Below, in pieces: positions 1-7,628 of a DNA stretch of 45,609 nucleotides (position 1 is the stretch's first letter; each line of letters opens with the position of its first letter). The notes beneath the pieces were generated by a model, which worked only from the letters and a program-made list of their open reading frames with translations, searched no databases and was not told the DNA's origin. The translations under genes and the position numbers were made by a program. The stretch is from Sphingomonadales bacterium (lineage in GTDB: Bacteria; Bacteroidota; Bacteroidia; Flavobacteriales_D; Crocinitomicaceae), in assembly GCA_016872115.1 (NCBI GenBank), contig VHBC01000017.1, forward strand, positions 1-45,609, in the 5' to 3' direction.

Positions 1-61
1 GGTCAATGCTTTCAATGATAGTTTAAAAGCTGTGAACGGAGATTTAAACGCGATTAATGGT
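1..61 (+). repeat. Inverted repeat, left arm (partner 791-851)
   Basis: Positions 1-61 match the reverse complement of 791-851 at 55 of 61 bases. Mismatches are at 16, 28, 40, 53, 59 and 60, and the longest exact run is the first 15 bases. Both arms are read in the same protein frame, and three of the first four differences fall in third codon positions. That looks like coding divergence after duplication rather than random decay. The repeat may extend left beyond the window. Confidence 0.85.
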
Positions 62-112
62 AATTTGAAACTAAAAATTCAATCCGATTTACTATCATTT
101 CTTGCGGTCTAA
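2..112 (+). pseudogene. 3' end of a truncated TonB-receptor-like reading frame (partial, enters from the left)
   Basis: The frame is open from the window edge to a TAA at 110-112 and encodes about 36 residues. Its first 20 codons read VNAFNDSLKAVNGDLNAIN, almost the same as an internal stretch of the receptor on the opposite strand (VNAFNDSLNAVNGDLNAVN, encoded by 791-851). After that the similarity stops, and the frame ends 17 codons later with no further beta-barrel sequence. A real receptor would need roughly 260 more residues here, so I read this as a truncated copy or the end of a chimeric gene whose body lies left of the window. It overlaps the 3' end of the convergent receptor by 18 bp. 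Whether it is expressed cannot be judged from this window. Confidence 0.45.
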
Positions 113-2899
113 ATTAAATCCAAGAGTTGTGTAAACCATTCGGCCAATCATCGGTCCACCAAATATTTCCCTGCGTTTTTGATTGAGCACGTTCGAACTC
201 CCAACACGAATAAACAAATCTGATTTATTGACAGAAAAGGGATAATTAAATTGAACATCCCAAACGGTATACGCCGGAACCTGTCCCGTGCCAAAAGTAC
301 TTTGCCATTCAAATCCATGTACGTATTGGAATTTGGTGCTGAAGCCAAGATTTTTAAAGACTTGTTTGCCGGTGACGCCAATATTCGCTTTGTGCGGAGA
401 GGTATTGAAGCCTGGGATCAAGTCATCTTCCAGACTCTCTGTTAATAGTTTTGCATAAGTGTAATTAAGTTGCATTTGATATTTGTTCGAAATACTGTAA
501 CTGATCCCAATACCGCCTCCTATGGAATTGACTGTTTTTTCGCTATTTACGGGAACCTGATAAACATCATAAAGCTTAGTTAATACCGCGTCAACACCGC
601 TTTCATCTCCGGCAACGGCTCCACCACTTGGTGCAACTACACGAACATCAGCAATGAAATTCGTATATTGATTAAAGTATGCGTCGGCATCAATGAAGAA
701 TTGGTTCTTAATAACGCCCCGGTATCCAATTTCCAAAGTTTTTACTTGCTCTGGTTTGAGGGTTTGATAATTTTTAGCTTCCAGAATATTAGGATTAACC
801 GCGTTTAAATCCCCGTTCACAGCGTTTAAACTATCGTTGAAAGCATTGACCGAATTGAGGGTGTAGACATTATTTATGCCGTTTAAATTGCCGATTAGGG
901 TTATTGGACCTAAATCTAAATTAATGAATTGGTTTTGAAGGGTTGGGGTTCGAAAAGCGGATTGAGCACCTATGCGTATGTTGTGATTCTTTAAGTTCCA
1001 AGAAGCGCATAGTCTTGGAGAAAATTGAGGATCAAAATTTTGGTTTTTATCCATTCTCAAAGATCCAATGATGCGCAGTTTATCGTCAAAAAACCATTTA
1101 CTCGCTTGAATAAAGCCACCTGCCTCCCAAAGGCTTAGGCGATTGTATACACCATTTGGGTTCGCTGAACCATCGGCTAAAGTGTCGTTGGGGTTTAATA
1201 AGGTATCGCTGAATATAGTGCCGAAAGAGTTGGGACTGTAATAACGGCCGCTTGCGCCAACCAATAAATCGAAAATTTTGATTTGGCTAAAACTATATTG
1301 TCCATCTATGTGATAAAGCGATGACTTATCCGTAAACTTCGAGCCATTTGTTAAATCTGCACTTTGAATAATGGCCGTTTGTAAGCTGTCGAAGGCCGCA
1401 GTTCCGGGCGCATACCAGGTGCTGTTTGCCGAATCTAAAGCCATAGCCATGGCTTGTTGAACATCGCTCAACGAAGCATCATCGCCGTATTCGTTGGTTA
1501 AATCTGATAAGTTTTGGAAAAAGGAGCTCAGGTATGCAGGTACCCAATTATCGCCGATGGACGCTTTAGAGATATTGATGCCGGTAAATACTGCATCATA
1601 GGAATTTCCCGCATTTTCCAAGGTAGTGTACGCCTTTACCAGATGATTTTTTCCAGACCATTCCAATTTATGTTGTTGAAATTGAATATCGTTGATGGAG
1701 TAACGGTTAGCCCCTTGATAAATGGCGCTACCCATTCCAAATTTGCCATTGTACGATAATTGACTGTTCTCATTCAGTTTATAACATAGAGCAACCCCTG
1801 ATTTAAAGCTCTCCACGTTATTTTCAGCTAAATCTTGTTCCAAATAGCCCGGAGCGCTGATGGTTTTTGTGTTCAAGCCTACTTGCCCAACCACAGGATT
1901 AAATTCAATGTAATTGTTCAATGCAACCCATTGGTCATGGTCCTCCGGACTTAAAGTTGGGTCATATTGCAACTGAGATACAATGCTGCTCAGATTTACA
2001 TTAGCACTTATATCACCGTAGGTATTGGCCGTTGCGTCATCTGCCAACCAATCCTTCATTTGCATGTAGCTGGCGGTTAGTTTGAGCCCTAAACGTTGTT
2101 TTTCACCAAATGCTTGGGCGAATCTGAAATTTCCTTCTATAAGATTTCGACTCCCTGTTTTTAATTCAGCCGACACTCCTTGGTATTGAAACGGGTCTTT
2201 AGAGATCATATTTACCACTCCTTGAAAGGCATTTGGCCCGTACAACGCAGAGGCAGGGCCCGTAATTACCTCAATACTTTGCAGATCCAGTGGATTTGCT
2301 CCTACTAAGTTTCCTACGGGAAAATTCAATCCGGGAGCTTGATTGTCCATTCCATCAACAAATTGAACGATACGTACCGGAGCGGTTGAATTGAAGCCTC
2401 GCATGTTCACGGCTTGAAAACCCGCGCTAGATGTTGCTATATCCACGCCACGCAAGTTTTTAAGGGATTCGTAGAAATTACCGCTGGCTGCAGCAGCAAT
2501 GTCCTTGGCCGAAACCCGCTGTATTGAAACGGGGGATTGAAAAATTTTCTCTGAGACACGGGTTCCGGAAACAACTACATCGTTGAAGGTCTTGACGGTC
2601 GGCGAAAGGTTGACGATCAATTCGCTAGACGACTTAGTGACCTCTAGGGTAAGGTCATCGTATGCCAAGAGCTTAAAAGAAAGGGAGTAAGAGGCTTGTT
2701 GGGTAAAGTCCAGGTTCATGGTGAATTTTCCCAATTCGTTGCTCACAACTCCTTGCTTTGAGCCGAGTTCTACGATTTTCACCAATTGAAGTGGAGTTTT
2801 AGATTCTCCATCAAGCACAGTTCCTTGGATTGTTAACATTTGTCCGTAGGTCAATACGACGCTCATGAACGCCAATAAGGTCGAAAATTTTTGGTACAT
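95..2899 (-). CDS. TonB-dependent outer-membrane receptor with carboxypeptidase-regulatory-like N-terminus
   Basis: The product (934 aa) is an outer-membrane channel for energised import through TonB-ExbBD; the substrate is unknown. A signal peptide covers residues 1-20 (ends TYGQ). A CarboxypepD_reg-like beta-sandwich follows at about 22-105, then the plug at about 108-240 (VVVSGTRVSEK start, NMRGF, VDGMDNQAPG, the ITGPASALYGPNAFQGVVN signature), then the barrel to the C-terminus (GFNLDRKK). The size is normal for Bacteroidota receptors. There is no SusD partner beside it, so a polysaccharide-type SusCD pair is unlikely. It is divergent from the secreted hydrolase at 3004 and shares a mirrored promoter with it, which suggests joint regulation. 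An Asn-rich segment near residues 683-702 is duplicated in inverted orientation at the window edge. The family is clear; the ligand is not. Confidence 0.93.
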   Translation of the reverse strand: MYQKFSTLLAFMSVVLTYGQMLTIQGTVLDGESKTPLQLVKIVELGSKQGVVSNELGKFTMNLDFTQQASYSLSFKLLAYDDLTLEVTKSSSELIVNLSPTVKTFNDVVVSGTRVSEKIFQSPVSIQRVSAKDIAAAASGNFYESLKNLRGVDIATSSAGFQAVNMRGFNSTAPVRIVQFVDGMDNQAPGLNFPVGNLVGANPLDLQSIEVITGPASALYGPNAFQGVVNMISKDPFQYQGVSAELKTGSRNLIEGNFRFAQAFGEKQRLGLKLTASYMQMKDWLADDATANTYGDISANVNLSSIVSQLQYDPTLSPEDHDQWVALNNYIEFNPVVGQVGLNTKTISAPGYLEQDLAENNVESFKSGVALCYKLNENSQLSYNGKFGMGSAIYQGANRYSINDIQFQQHKLEWSGKNHLVKAYTTLENAGNSYDAVFTGINISKASIGDNWVPAYLSSFFQNLSDLTNEYGDDASLSDVQQAMAMALDSANSTWYAPGTAAFDSLQTAIIQSADLTNGSKFTDKSSLYHIDGQYSFSQIKIFDLLVGASGRYYSPNSFGTIFSDTLLNPNDTLADGSANPNGVYNRLSLWEAGGFIQASKWFFDDKLRIIGSLRMDKNQNFDPQFSPRLCASWNLKNHNIRIGAQSAFRTPTLQNQFINLDLGPITLIGNLNGINNVYTLNSVNAFNDSLNAVNGDLNAVNPNILEAKNYQTLKPEQVKTLEIGYRGVIKNQFFIDADAYFNQYTNFIADVRVVAPSGGAVAGDESGVDAVLTKLYDVYQVPVNSEKTVNSIGGGIGISYSISNKYQMQLNYTYAKLLTESLEDDLIPGFNTSPHKANIGVTGKQVFKNLGFSTKFQYVHGFEWQSTFGTGQVPAYTVWDVQFNYPFSVNKSDLFIRVGSSNVLNQKRREIFGGPMIGRMVYTTLGFNLDRKK
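791..851 (-). repeat. Inverted repeat, right arm, inside the TonB receptor gene
   Basis: This is the partner of 1-61. It encodes an Asn-rich stretch of the receptor (VNAFNDSLNAVNGDLNAVNP) that also carries a short internal repeat, LNAVN twice, from two GCGTTTAAA copies in the DNA. The two arms flank about 730 bp that hold the C-terminal third of the receptor. Confidence 0.85.
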
Positions 2900-2917
2900 A
2901 GAAGTTAGTTAGGTAGT

Positions 2918-2925
2918 CAAAAATA
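2918..2925 (-). promoter_or_regulatory. -7 box of the TonB receptor promoter
   Basis: On the minus strand this reads TATTTTTG, an exact match to the Bacteroidota -7 consensus TAnnTTTG, 18 nt before the start codon. No convincing TTG -33 element is seen at the usual distance. It sits inside a 17-bp sequence that is mirrored at the divergent gene. Confidence 0.6.
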
Positions 2926-2974
2926 GTTTTTTTTCCGAAATGCATAAAAATATCCAATTTTAAACCAAAAAATG

Positions 2975-2982
2975 TATTTTTG
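2975..2982 (+). promoter_or_regulatory. -7 box of the secreted hydrolase promoter
   Basis: TATTTTTG is an exact TAnnTTTG match and ends 21 nt before the ATG at 3004. No clear -33 TTG is seen upstream. It mirrors the receptor promoter on the other strand. Confidence 0.6.
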
Positions 2983-3003
2983 AATACCTAATACTATACT
3001 GCG

Positions 3004-5859
3004 ATGTACCGTGTTTTAACCCTAATGCTTATTGGAATTGGTCTGAACGTTTCAGCCCAAGGCGTAGTCCCAAACGGACAATTGGACAATCTTGAAGAGA
3101 TGTCCACGAAATATACATTTCCCATTACCATGCCCGATGGCATTCAGCTCATGACGGATTTCTACCTGCCAATTTTGAGGGATTCCTTGATGCTCAACGT
3201 TAATATCCCCTTGGTTGGTAATATTCCGATTCAGGTTCTTCCGAAAAATCAACAGTTGATCATATACGATTCGTTGAACGGCGCACCCAATCCGAATCCA
3301 TTTAAATTGCCTTTGATTTTTTCGAGAACTCCTTACAATAAGGGCTCTTGGGATGGAGTAGCTACGCCAGTTAACATTCTTGGCTACGGCTATGCCGTTC
3401 AAGACATGCGGGGTAGGTACACTTCACAAGGCGTTTATTTGCCCTTATACAGCGACGGATGGAGCAAAGATCCTTATCACCCAACGTACGGACACGTTTT
3501 AGATGTTACGGCATTGTCGGATCCTCGAAACGGTAACAACCATGAAGACGGTTACAATTCGATTCAGGATCTTGTAGGTCGGACCTGGCAGTACGATTTA
3601 GATATGAACGGGATTCCCGAGACCACCGATTTAATTTCAACCGGTAGAATTGGTATGTTTGGCGCTTCGGCATTGGGCTACAACCAATATCAAGCTGCTG
3701 CAGCTCATCGCATTGACCCGAGTCAGCCAGGATTGAAATGCTTGACCCCAATTGTTGCAACACAAGAGTTTTTTAAAAGCACAGGATTTCAAAATGGGGT
3801 ATTTCGTGACCAACTGGTCAACGGCTGGTTGAAGGGGCAAATTTTCACGGGTACGGATGATGATTTGAATGATATCGACAATGATATCGATAACAGCATG
3901 CACTCGGCAACCGACTACGGACTTTCGAATAAATTCGAAGCAGCCTCCAAGGCTATCAATCATTTTTCTTCCGTACGATATCTTGATGGCCCCGCTGGCT
4001 ACTATCCAAACAGCATAGGGCGAAAGGACATGGATGCTTCTCGTGCAATGGTTAATGCTCAAGGTGAAGGGGATATAAATGGTACTTTTAGCCGATACGA
4101 GAACATGGAAGTCCCTGCTTTTCATCTGACCGGTTGGTGGGATATTTTCATTGATGGACAGATTGAAACCTGGAATTTATTACGTCAACATTTAGATCCA
4201 ACCAAGAAAAACAAAGACCTGCAAATATTAGTGATTGGACCTTGGGCGCACCAGACCATTGGAAGCAGAACCACTGGGGATATTACGTATCCTGAGAACA
4301 TTTCCGATATTTTAGGATTCAGCCTAGACGATTTTTCACAGGCCGATCTTCCCATCTCCAAAGCCATTAAATCCGAGGCTATTTCTTGGTATCGGTATAA
4401 TTTGAATTACGACAGTACACAATTTATAGGTGAGCCGAAAGCGTTCATTAAGGCTTCTAACTATTGGTCGAGTGTAGGGTTATTTGAGGTACGAGTTCCT
4501 GCCGAGAATTATAAAATTCCGTTAAATACCTTGGTGGCATTTTTGAACGGTTCATCGGTCTTACCCAACTTTAAAATAGGTGTTAGGGATATTTTTACCA
4601 TGCAAGAACAGGTGATCACTTTGGATATTCCCGCAATGGGAACGCCGTTGATTCCTGGATTAGACGACGGCCAGATCGAAGGGGTTCCCTACGTGGACTA
4701 TTTGGAAAAACCCGACGTTCGGTTTTACGTGGTTGGTCCAGTGGAGGACGGTATCCCTGAAAATGCCAACGTAGGCAACTATTGGTATTCCGCTAATGAA
4801 TTTCCGCTTACGCAAGGAATTCAATGGACCGATTTCTTCCTTCACCAAAATGGGACAATGAACCAAACTGCTCCAACCGTCAATGAAGGATTCAACATGT
4901 ACTTGCACGACCCAAATGATCCTATTCGTACCATTGGTGGAGGAAATATGATTGTAAAAACGCCGGACGGTCAGCGCGATAGTCAAGGACAATTCGACCT
5001 TACGGAATGGGCAGAATATACCATGGACCGCCCAGGGGTTGTGAAGTATCAAACTCCCGCATTAAATGACACAATGAGCATTGTTGGGTTTCCCAAAGCA
5101 ACCTTGTACGCGAAATCGAATCCTGCTGGGGTAGCTCAAGGACCAACCGATACGGATTTTTTCGTTCGTGTCTTGGATGTATATCCCGACGGAAGTGAAT
5201 ATTTCGTGGTAGAGGGATGCGTAAACGCAAGGGGTAGAAATTACGCGAGATCAATTGCGGAAGGCCAAGAAAACGACGAGGCGGTTTTTGATAATATCAA
5301 TATTGGTGAGGTATATGAGTACCATTTCCAGATGTTGCCGATTGCTTATACCTTTGGTAAAGGCCACAGGATTAAAGTACTTATTTCCAGCTCAAACTAC
5401 ACGCGCTATCAAGTTAATCCAAATTTGCCCATTATGCCAGGAGAATTTTTCCGTCGTAAGCCGGGTGATGGTCAAACGTATGTTTATGACGATGTTGAAA
5501 TGGCGCCAAGAGTGGCCATCAACCGCATCGCTTTTACTCCAGAATATCCTACACACATTGAATTGCCGGTGCTCAATCAGGCATTTGCTGGGTTGAACGA
5601 TGAAGCCCTGCAAGGCGAATCCTCATCCATGCTCTTGTATCCTAACCCAGCAGATGATAAAATAACCCTAATGGTTGAAAATTCGAGCGAATACGAACTT
5701 CTTTTGACGGATTTAACAGGTAAGGTCATTTCAAAAGAGGTATTAACAGGGAATGAATTTACGGTTCATACTCAATCGTTGAATTCAGGTATTTATTTAG
5801 TGCAATTGAAGGATTGTTCCAACCAAAAAGAGTTCACAAAACGATTTGTGAAAAAATAA
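3004..5859 (+). CDS. Secreted CocE/NonD-type (X-Pro dipeptidyl-peptidase S15-like) serine hydrolase with type IX sorting tail
   Basis: The product (951 aa) is a predicted extracellular or cell-surface alpha/beta hydrolase acting on an amide or ester; members of this family include cocaine esterase, glutaryl-7-ACA acylase and X-Pro peptidases. The signal peptide is residues 1-19 (ends VSAQ). The S15-like N-terminus has MPDGIQLMTDFYLP and the oxyanion region YAVQDMRGRY. Probable catalytic residues are Ser222 in GASALG, Asp380 in GWWDIF and His416 in GPWAHQ. The usual GxSYxG nucleophile elbow has Ala in place of Tyr. A jelly-roll X-Pro C-terminal domain follows (about 620-860). Residues from about 872 form a type A T9SS sorting domain (LLYPNPADDKI, ending FVKK). 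It is divergent from a TonB receptor with a matching promoter, so it may release the receptor's substrate (inference). The exact substrate cannot be assigned. Confidence 0.88.
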   Translation: MYRVLTLMLIGIGLNVSAQGVVPNGQLDNLEEMSTKYTFPITMPDGIQLMTDFYLPILRDSLMLNVNIPLVGNIPIQVLPKNQQLIIYDSLNGAPNPNPFKLPLIFSRTPYNKGSWDGVATPVNILGYGYAVQDMRGRYTSQGVYLPLYSDGWSKDPYHPTYGHVLDVTALSDPRNGNNHEDGYNSIQDLVGRTWQYDLDMNGIPETTDLISTGRIGMFGASALGYNQYQAAAAHRIDPSQPGLKCLTPIVATQEFFKSTGFQNGVFRDQLVNGWLKGQIFTGTDDDLNDIDNDIDNSMHSATDYGLSNKFEAASKAINHFSSVRYLDGPAGYYPNSIGRKDMDASRAMVNAQGEGDINGTFSRYENMEVPAFHLTGWWDIFIDGQIETWNLLRQHLDPTKKNKDLQILVIGPWAHQTIGSRTTGDITYPENISDILGFSLDDFSQADLPISKAIKSEAISWYRYNLNYDSTQFIGEPKAFIKASNYWSSVGLFEVRVPAENYKIPLNTLVAFLNGSSVLPNFKIGVRDIFTMQEQVITLDIPAMGTPLIPGLDDGQIEGVPYVDYLEKPDVRFYVVGPVEDGIPENANVGNYWYSANEFPLTQGIQWTDFFLHQNGTMNQTAPTVNEGFNMYLHDPNDPIRTIGGGNMIVKTPDGQRDSQGQFDLTEWAEYTMDRPGVVKYQTPALNDTMSIVGFPKATLYAKSNPAGVAQGPTDTDFFVRVLDVYPDGSEYFVVEGCVNARGRNYARSIAEGQENDEAVFDNINIGEVYEYHFQMLPIAYTFGKGHRIKVLISSSNYTRYQVNPNLPIMPGEFFRRKPGDGQTYVYDDVEMAPRVAINRIAFTPEYPTHIELPVLNQAFAGLNDEALQGESSSMLLYPNPADDKITLMVENSSEYELLLTDLTGKVISKEVLTGNEFTVHTQSLNSGIYLVQLKDCSNQKEFTKRFVKK

Positions 5860-5893
5860 GACACCTATCAGGGTTTCTCAATTTCAGCGTTTA

Positions 5894-5930
5894 GCTCAAT
5901 AGAAAGCTAATGGAGTGCATTAGGTTGAGC
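5894..5930. other. Nested hairpin downstream of the secreted hydrolase
   Basis: Two perfect 6-bp stems are nested. The outer one is GCTCAA (5894-5899) with TTGAGC (5925-5930). The inner one is CTAATG (5907-5912) with CATTAG (5918-5923) around a 5-nt loop. There is no T-run on either side, so this is not a standard terminator. It may stabilise or process the 3' end of the hydrolase mRNA. The rest of 5860-6010 shows nothing I can name. Confidence 0.4.
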
Positions 5931-6010
5931 AAAAATCACCAAATCCATCGAATAAGCTTCGTTGTTTGGGATTGGTAGTTTTTGTATTCCATTGATAAAC
6001 AATTTAATAC

Positions 6011-6041
6011 AAAGAAAAACGCCCCATATTTCTACGAGGCG
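6011..6041 (-). terminator. Rho-independent terminator of tRNA-Arg
   Basis: On the minus strand a 9-bp stem (6033-6041 with 6020-6028, two G-U pairs) closes a GAAA tetraloop (6029-6032) and is followed by TTTTTCTTT. It lies 7 nt beyond the tRNA 3' end. The design closely resembles the terminator after the 5S rRNA at the right edge of the window. Confidence 0.8.
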
Positions 6042-6048
6042 CTTCATG

Positions 6049-6122
6049 TGATCCCGACAGGATTCGAACCTGTGGCCTACTGCTTAGAAGGCAGTTGCTC
6101 TATCCAGCTGAGCTACGGGACC
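6049..6122 (-). tRNA. tRNA-Arg (anticodon TCT)
   Basis: The gene is a full 74-nt cloverleaf. The acceptor stem pairs GGTCCCG with CGGGATC, the D arm begins TAGCTCAGCTGG, the anticodon loop is CTTCTAA and the T arm holds GGTTCGAATCC. The discriminator is A, and CCA is not encoded. It reads AGA/AGG-type arginine codons. A terminator lies between it and the upstream tRNA-Pro, so it is probably transcribed on its own, although I could not identify a confident promoter in 6123-6160. Confidence 0.96.
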
Positions 6123-6158
6123 ATCGGTTGTAAAAAAGAATTTACAAGGTCTATAATC

Positions 6159-6188
6159 AAAAAAGGGGGATGATTGCTCATCCCCCTT
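6159..6188 (-). terminator. Rho-independent terminator of the tRNA-Ser/tRNA-Pro unit
   Basis: On the minus strand an 11-bp stem (6178-6188 with 6163-6173; core GGGGGATGA / TCATCCCCC) has a 4-nt loop and runs into a T-tract. It starts 1 nt after the tRNA-Pro 3' end, so the hairpin almost abuts the tRNA and could also guide 3' processing. Confidence 0.85.
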
Positions 6189-6189
6189 G

Positions 6190-6264
6190 TCGGGGCGGCA
6201 GGATTCGAACCTGCGACCTCCTGGTCCCAAACCAGGCGCGATGACCGGACTACGCTACGCCCCG
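6190..6264 (-). tRNA. tRNA-Pro (anticodon TGG)
   Basis: The acceptor stem pairs CGGGGCG with CGCCCCG and starts with C as bacterial tRNA-Pro does. The anticodon loop is TTTGGGA and the T arm holds GGTTCGAATCC. The discriminator is A and CCA is not encoded. It lies 29 nt downstream of tRNA-Ser on the same strand with no terminator between, so the two are likely one transcript. Confidence 0.96.
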
Positions 6265-6293
6265 AATAAAGTTCGATCCGTCTAAATTTGTGG

Positions 6294-6380
<87 letters not shown>

Positions 6381-6401
6381 ATGTGTTCAATGAACGGATG
6401 G

Positions 6402-6409
6402 CAAAAGTA
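6402..6409 (-). promoter_or_regulatory. -7 box of the tRNA-Ser/tRNA-Pro promoter
   Basis: On the minus strand this reads TACTTTTG, an exact TAnnTTTG match. Its G lies 21 nt upstream of the mature tRNA-Ser 5' end, which leaves a short 5' leader for RNase P. The -33 region is A/T rich and only weakly matches TTTG. Confidence 0.6.
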
Positions 6410-6448
6410 CAAAAACATTCCGTTTTTTAAAGCTTTTTTTAGATTTTT

Positions 6449-7621
6449 TTATCCTTCGTAAGTAAATTCACCGTGTGCACATTGAATAGTCACTCTTTTG
6501 TGGTCTGCGGCTTCAACCCTTCCTACTACTTGTGCTGCAATACCGAACTGCTCAGAAATACGAATAATTTCTGGCGCAAGTTCCTCGCTTACATAGACTT
6601 CCATGCGGTGACCCATATTAAAAACCTTGTACATTTCTTGCCATGGCGTCTTGGACTCCGCTTGGATCATTTTGAAAAGCTGGGGCGTTTCAAAAAGGTT
6701 GTCCTTAATCACGTGTAGGTTGTCTATGAAGTGTAAAACCTTGGTTTGAGCACCTCCAGAGCAGTGTACCATGCCGTGAATTTGCTCGTGATGCCCATCT
6801 AATATTGCTTTGATGACGGGCGCATAGGTGCGGGTTGCCGATAAAACAAGTTTACCTGCGTCTAGCGGACTTCCTTCAACTGCATCGGTTAGGCGTTTTG
6901 AGCCACTATAAACGAGTTCTATGGGCACAGAACTATCGTAGGTCTCTGGGAAGTCTTCGGCCAATGAATGATGAAAGACGTCATGGCGTGCGCTCGTTAG
7001 GCCGTTTGACCCCATTCCGCCGTTGTATTCTTTTTCGTAGTTTGCCTGGCCAAAAGAAGCCAAACCAACAATAACGTCACCCGGACGAATGCCGTCGTTC
7101 GAAATCACTTTATTGCGCGGCATACGGCAAACTACTGTTGAGTCGACAATAATGGTGCGTACTAGGTCACCTACATCTGCTGTCTCGCCGCCTGTAGAGT
7201 AAATATCGATGCCGTAACTGCGCAATTCTTCTAGTAGCTCTTCTGAGCCATTAATGATGGCGGCCAAGACCTCACCTGGAATTAAAAGTTTATTTCGGCC
7301 TATGGTACTTGAAACTAAAATTGGGCCAGTGGCACCCACGCAAAGTAGGTCATCAATATTCATAATCAATGCGTCTTGAGCAATGCCTCGCCAAACAGAA
7401 AGGTCACCTGTTTGCTTCCAGTATGCATAAGCTAAGGAAGACTTCGTGCCTGCGCCATCGGCGTGCATCACAACGCAATAATTTTCATCGCCTGTTAAAT
7501 AATCGGGGACAACTTTACAAAATGCTTTAGGGAACAAGCCTTTATCGAGCTTAGAAATGGCTTTGTGCACATCTTCTTTTCCGGCAGAAACGCCGCGTTG
7601 TTGGTAACGGTTATCAGACAT
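6449..7621 (-). CDS. purM: Phosphoribosylformylglycinamidine cyclo-ligase (AIR synthase)
   Basis: The cytosolic enzyme closes the imidazole ring in purine synthesis (FGAM + ATP to AIR). It has 390 aa, longer than the roughly 345 aa of the E. coli enzyme but in the range I expect for the Bacteroidota form. PurM-family features are the N-terminal YQQRGVSAGKEDV, the ATP/metal segment HADGAGTKSSLAY, NIDDLLCVGATGP, the STGGETADVGDLV motif near the middle, and a C-terminal MGHRMEVYV. The ATG at 7621 fits the family N-terminus. It lies 7 nt after the TerB/J protein and is probably last in an htpG-djlA-purM transcript. No other purine genes are present in the window. Confidence 0.95.
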   Translation of the reverse strand: MSDNRYQQRGVSAGKEDVHKAISKLDKGLFPKAFCKVVPDYLTGDENYCVVMHADGAGTKSSLAYAYWKQTGDLSVWRGIAQDALIMNIDDLLCVGATGPILVSSTIGRNKLLIPGEVLAAIINGSEELLEELRSYGIDIYSTGGETADVGDLVRTIIVDSTVVCRMPRNKVISNDGIRPGDVIVGLASFGQANYEKEYNGGMGSNGLTSARHDVFHHSLAEDFPETYDSSVPIELVYSGSKRLTDAVEGSPLDAGKLVLSATRTYAPVIKAILDGHHEQIHGMVHCSGGAQTKVLHFIDNLHVIKDNLFETPQLFKMIQAESKTPWQEMYKVFNMGHRMEVYVSEELAPEIIRISEQFGIAAQVVGRVEAADHKRVTIQCAHGEFTYEG

Positions 7622-7628
7622 ATCTCTC

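Larger units (their letters stand above)
2909..2991. repeat. Mirrored 17-bp promoter elements in the divergent intergenic region
   Basis: The sequence at 2909-2925 is the reverse complement of 2975-2991 at 16 of 17 bases; the single mismatch is at 2916 / 2984. Each arm contains its gene's -7 box and the start of the leader, so both genes begin transcripts with nearly the same sequence (TTTTTGA, one variable base, then TACCTAA). Between the arms, 2966-2982 (CAAAAAATGTATTTTTG) is also close to palindromic. This could reflect promoter duplication or a shared regulator site. Confidence 0.7.

Noticed and set aside
1..851. Contig fold-back artefact at the left edge
   Set aside because: A fold-back would give identical arms; the arms differ at 6 of 61 positions, mostly at third codon positions. 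It cannot be fully excluded without reads.
5880..5935. tRNA-like look (TTAGCTCAAT) after the hydrolase gene
   Set aside because: No acceptor stem, T arm or anticodon arm can be formed; only the nested hairpin is supported.
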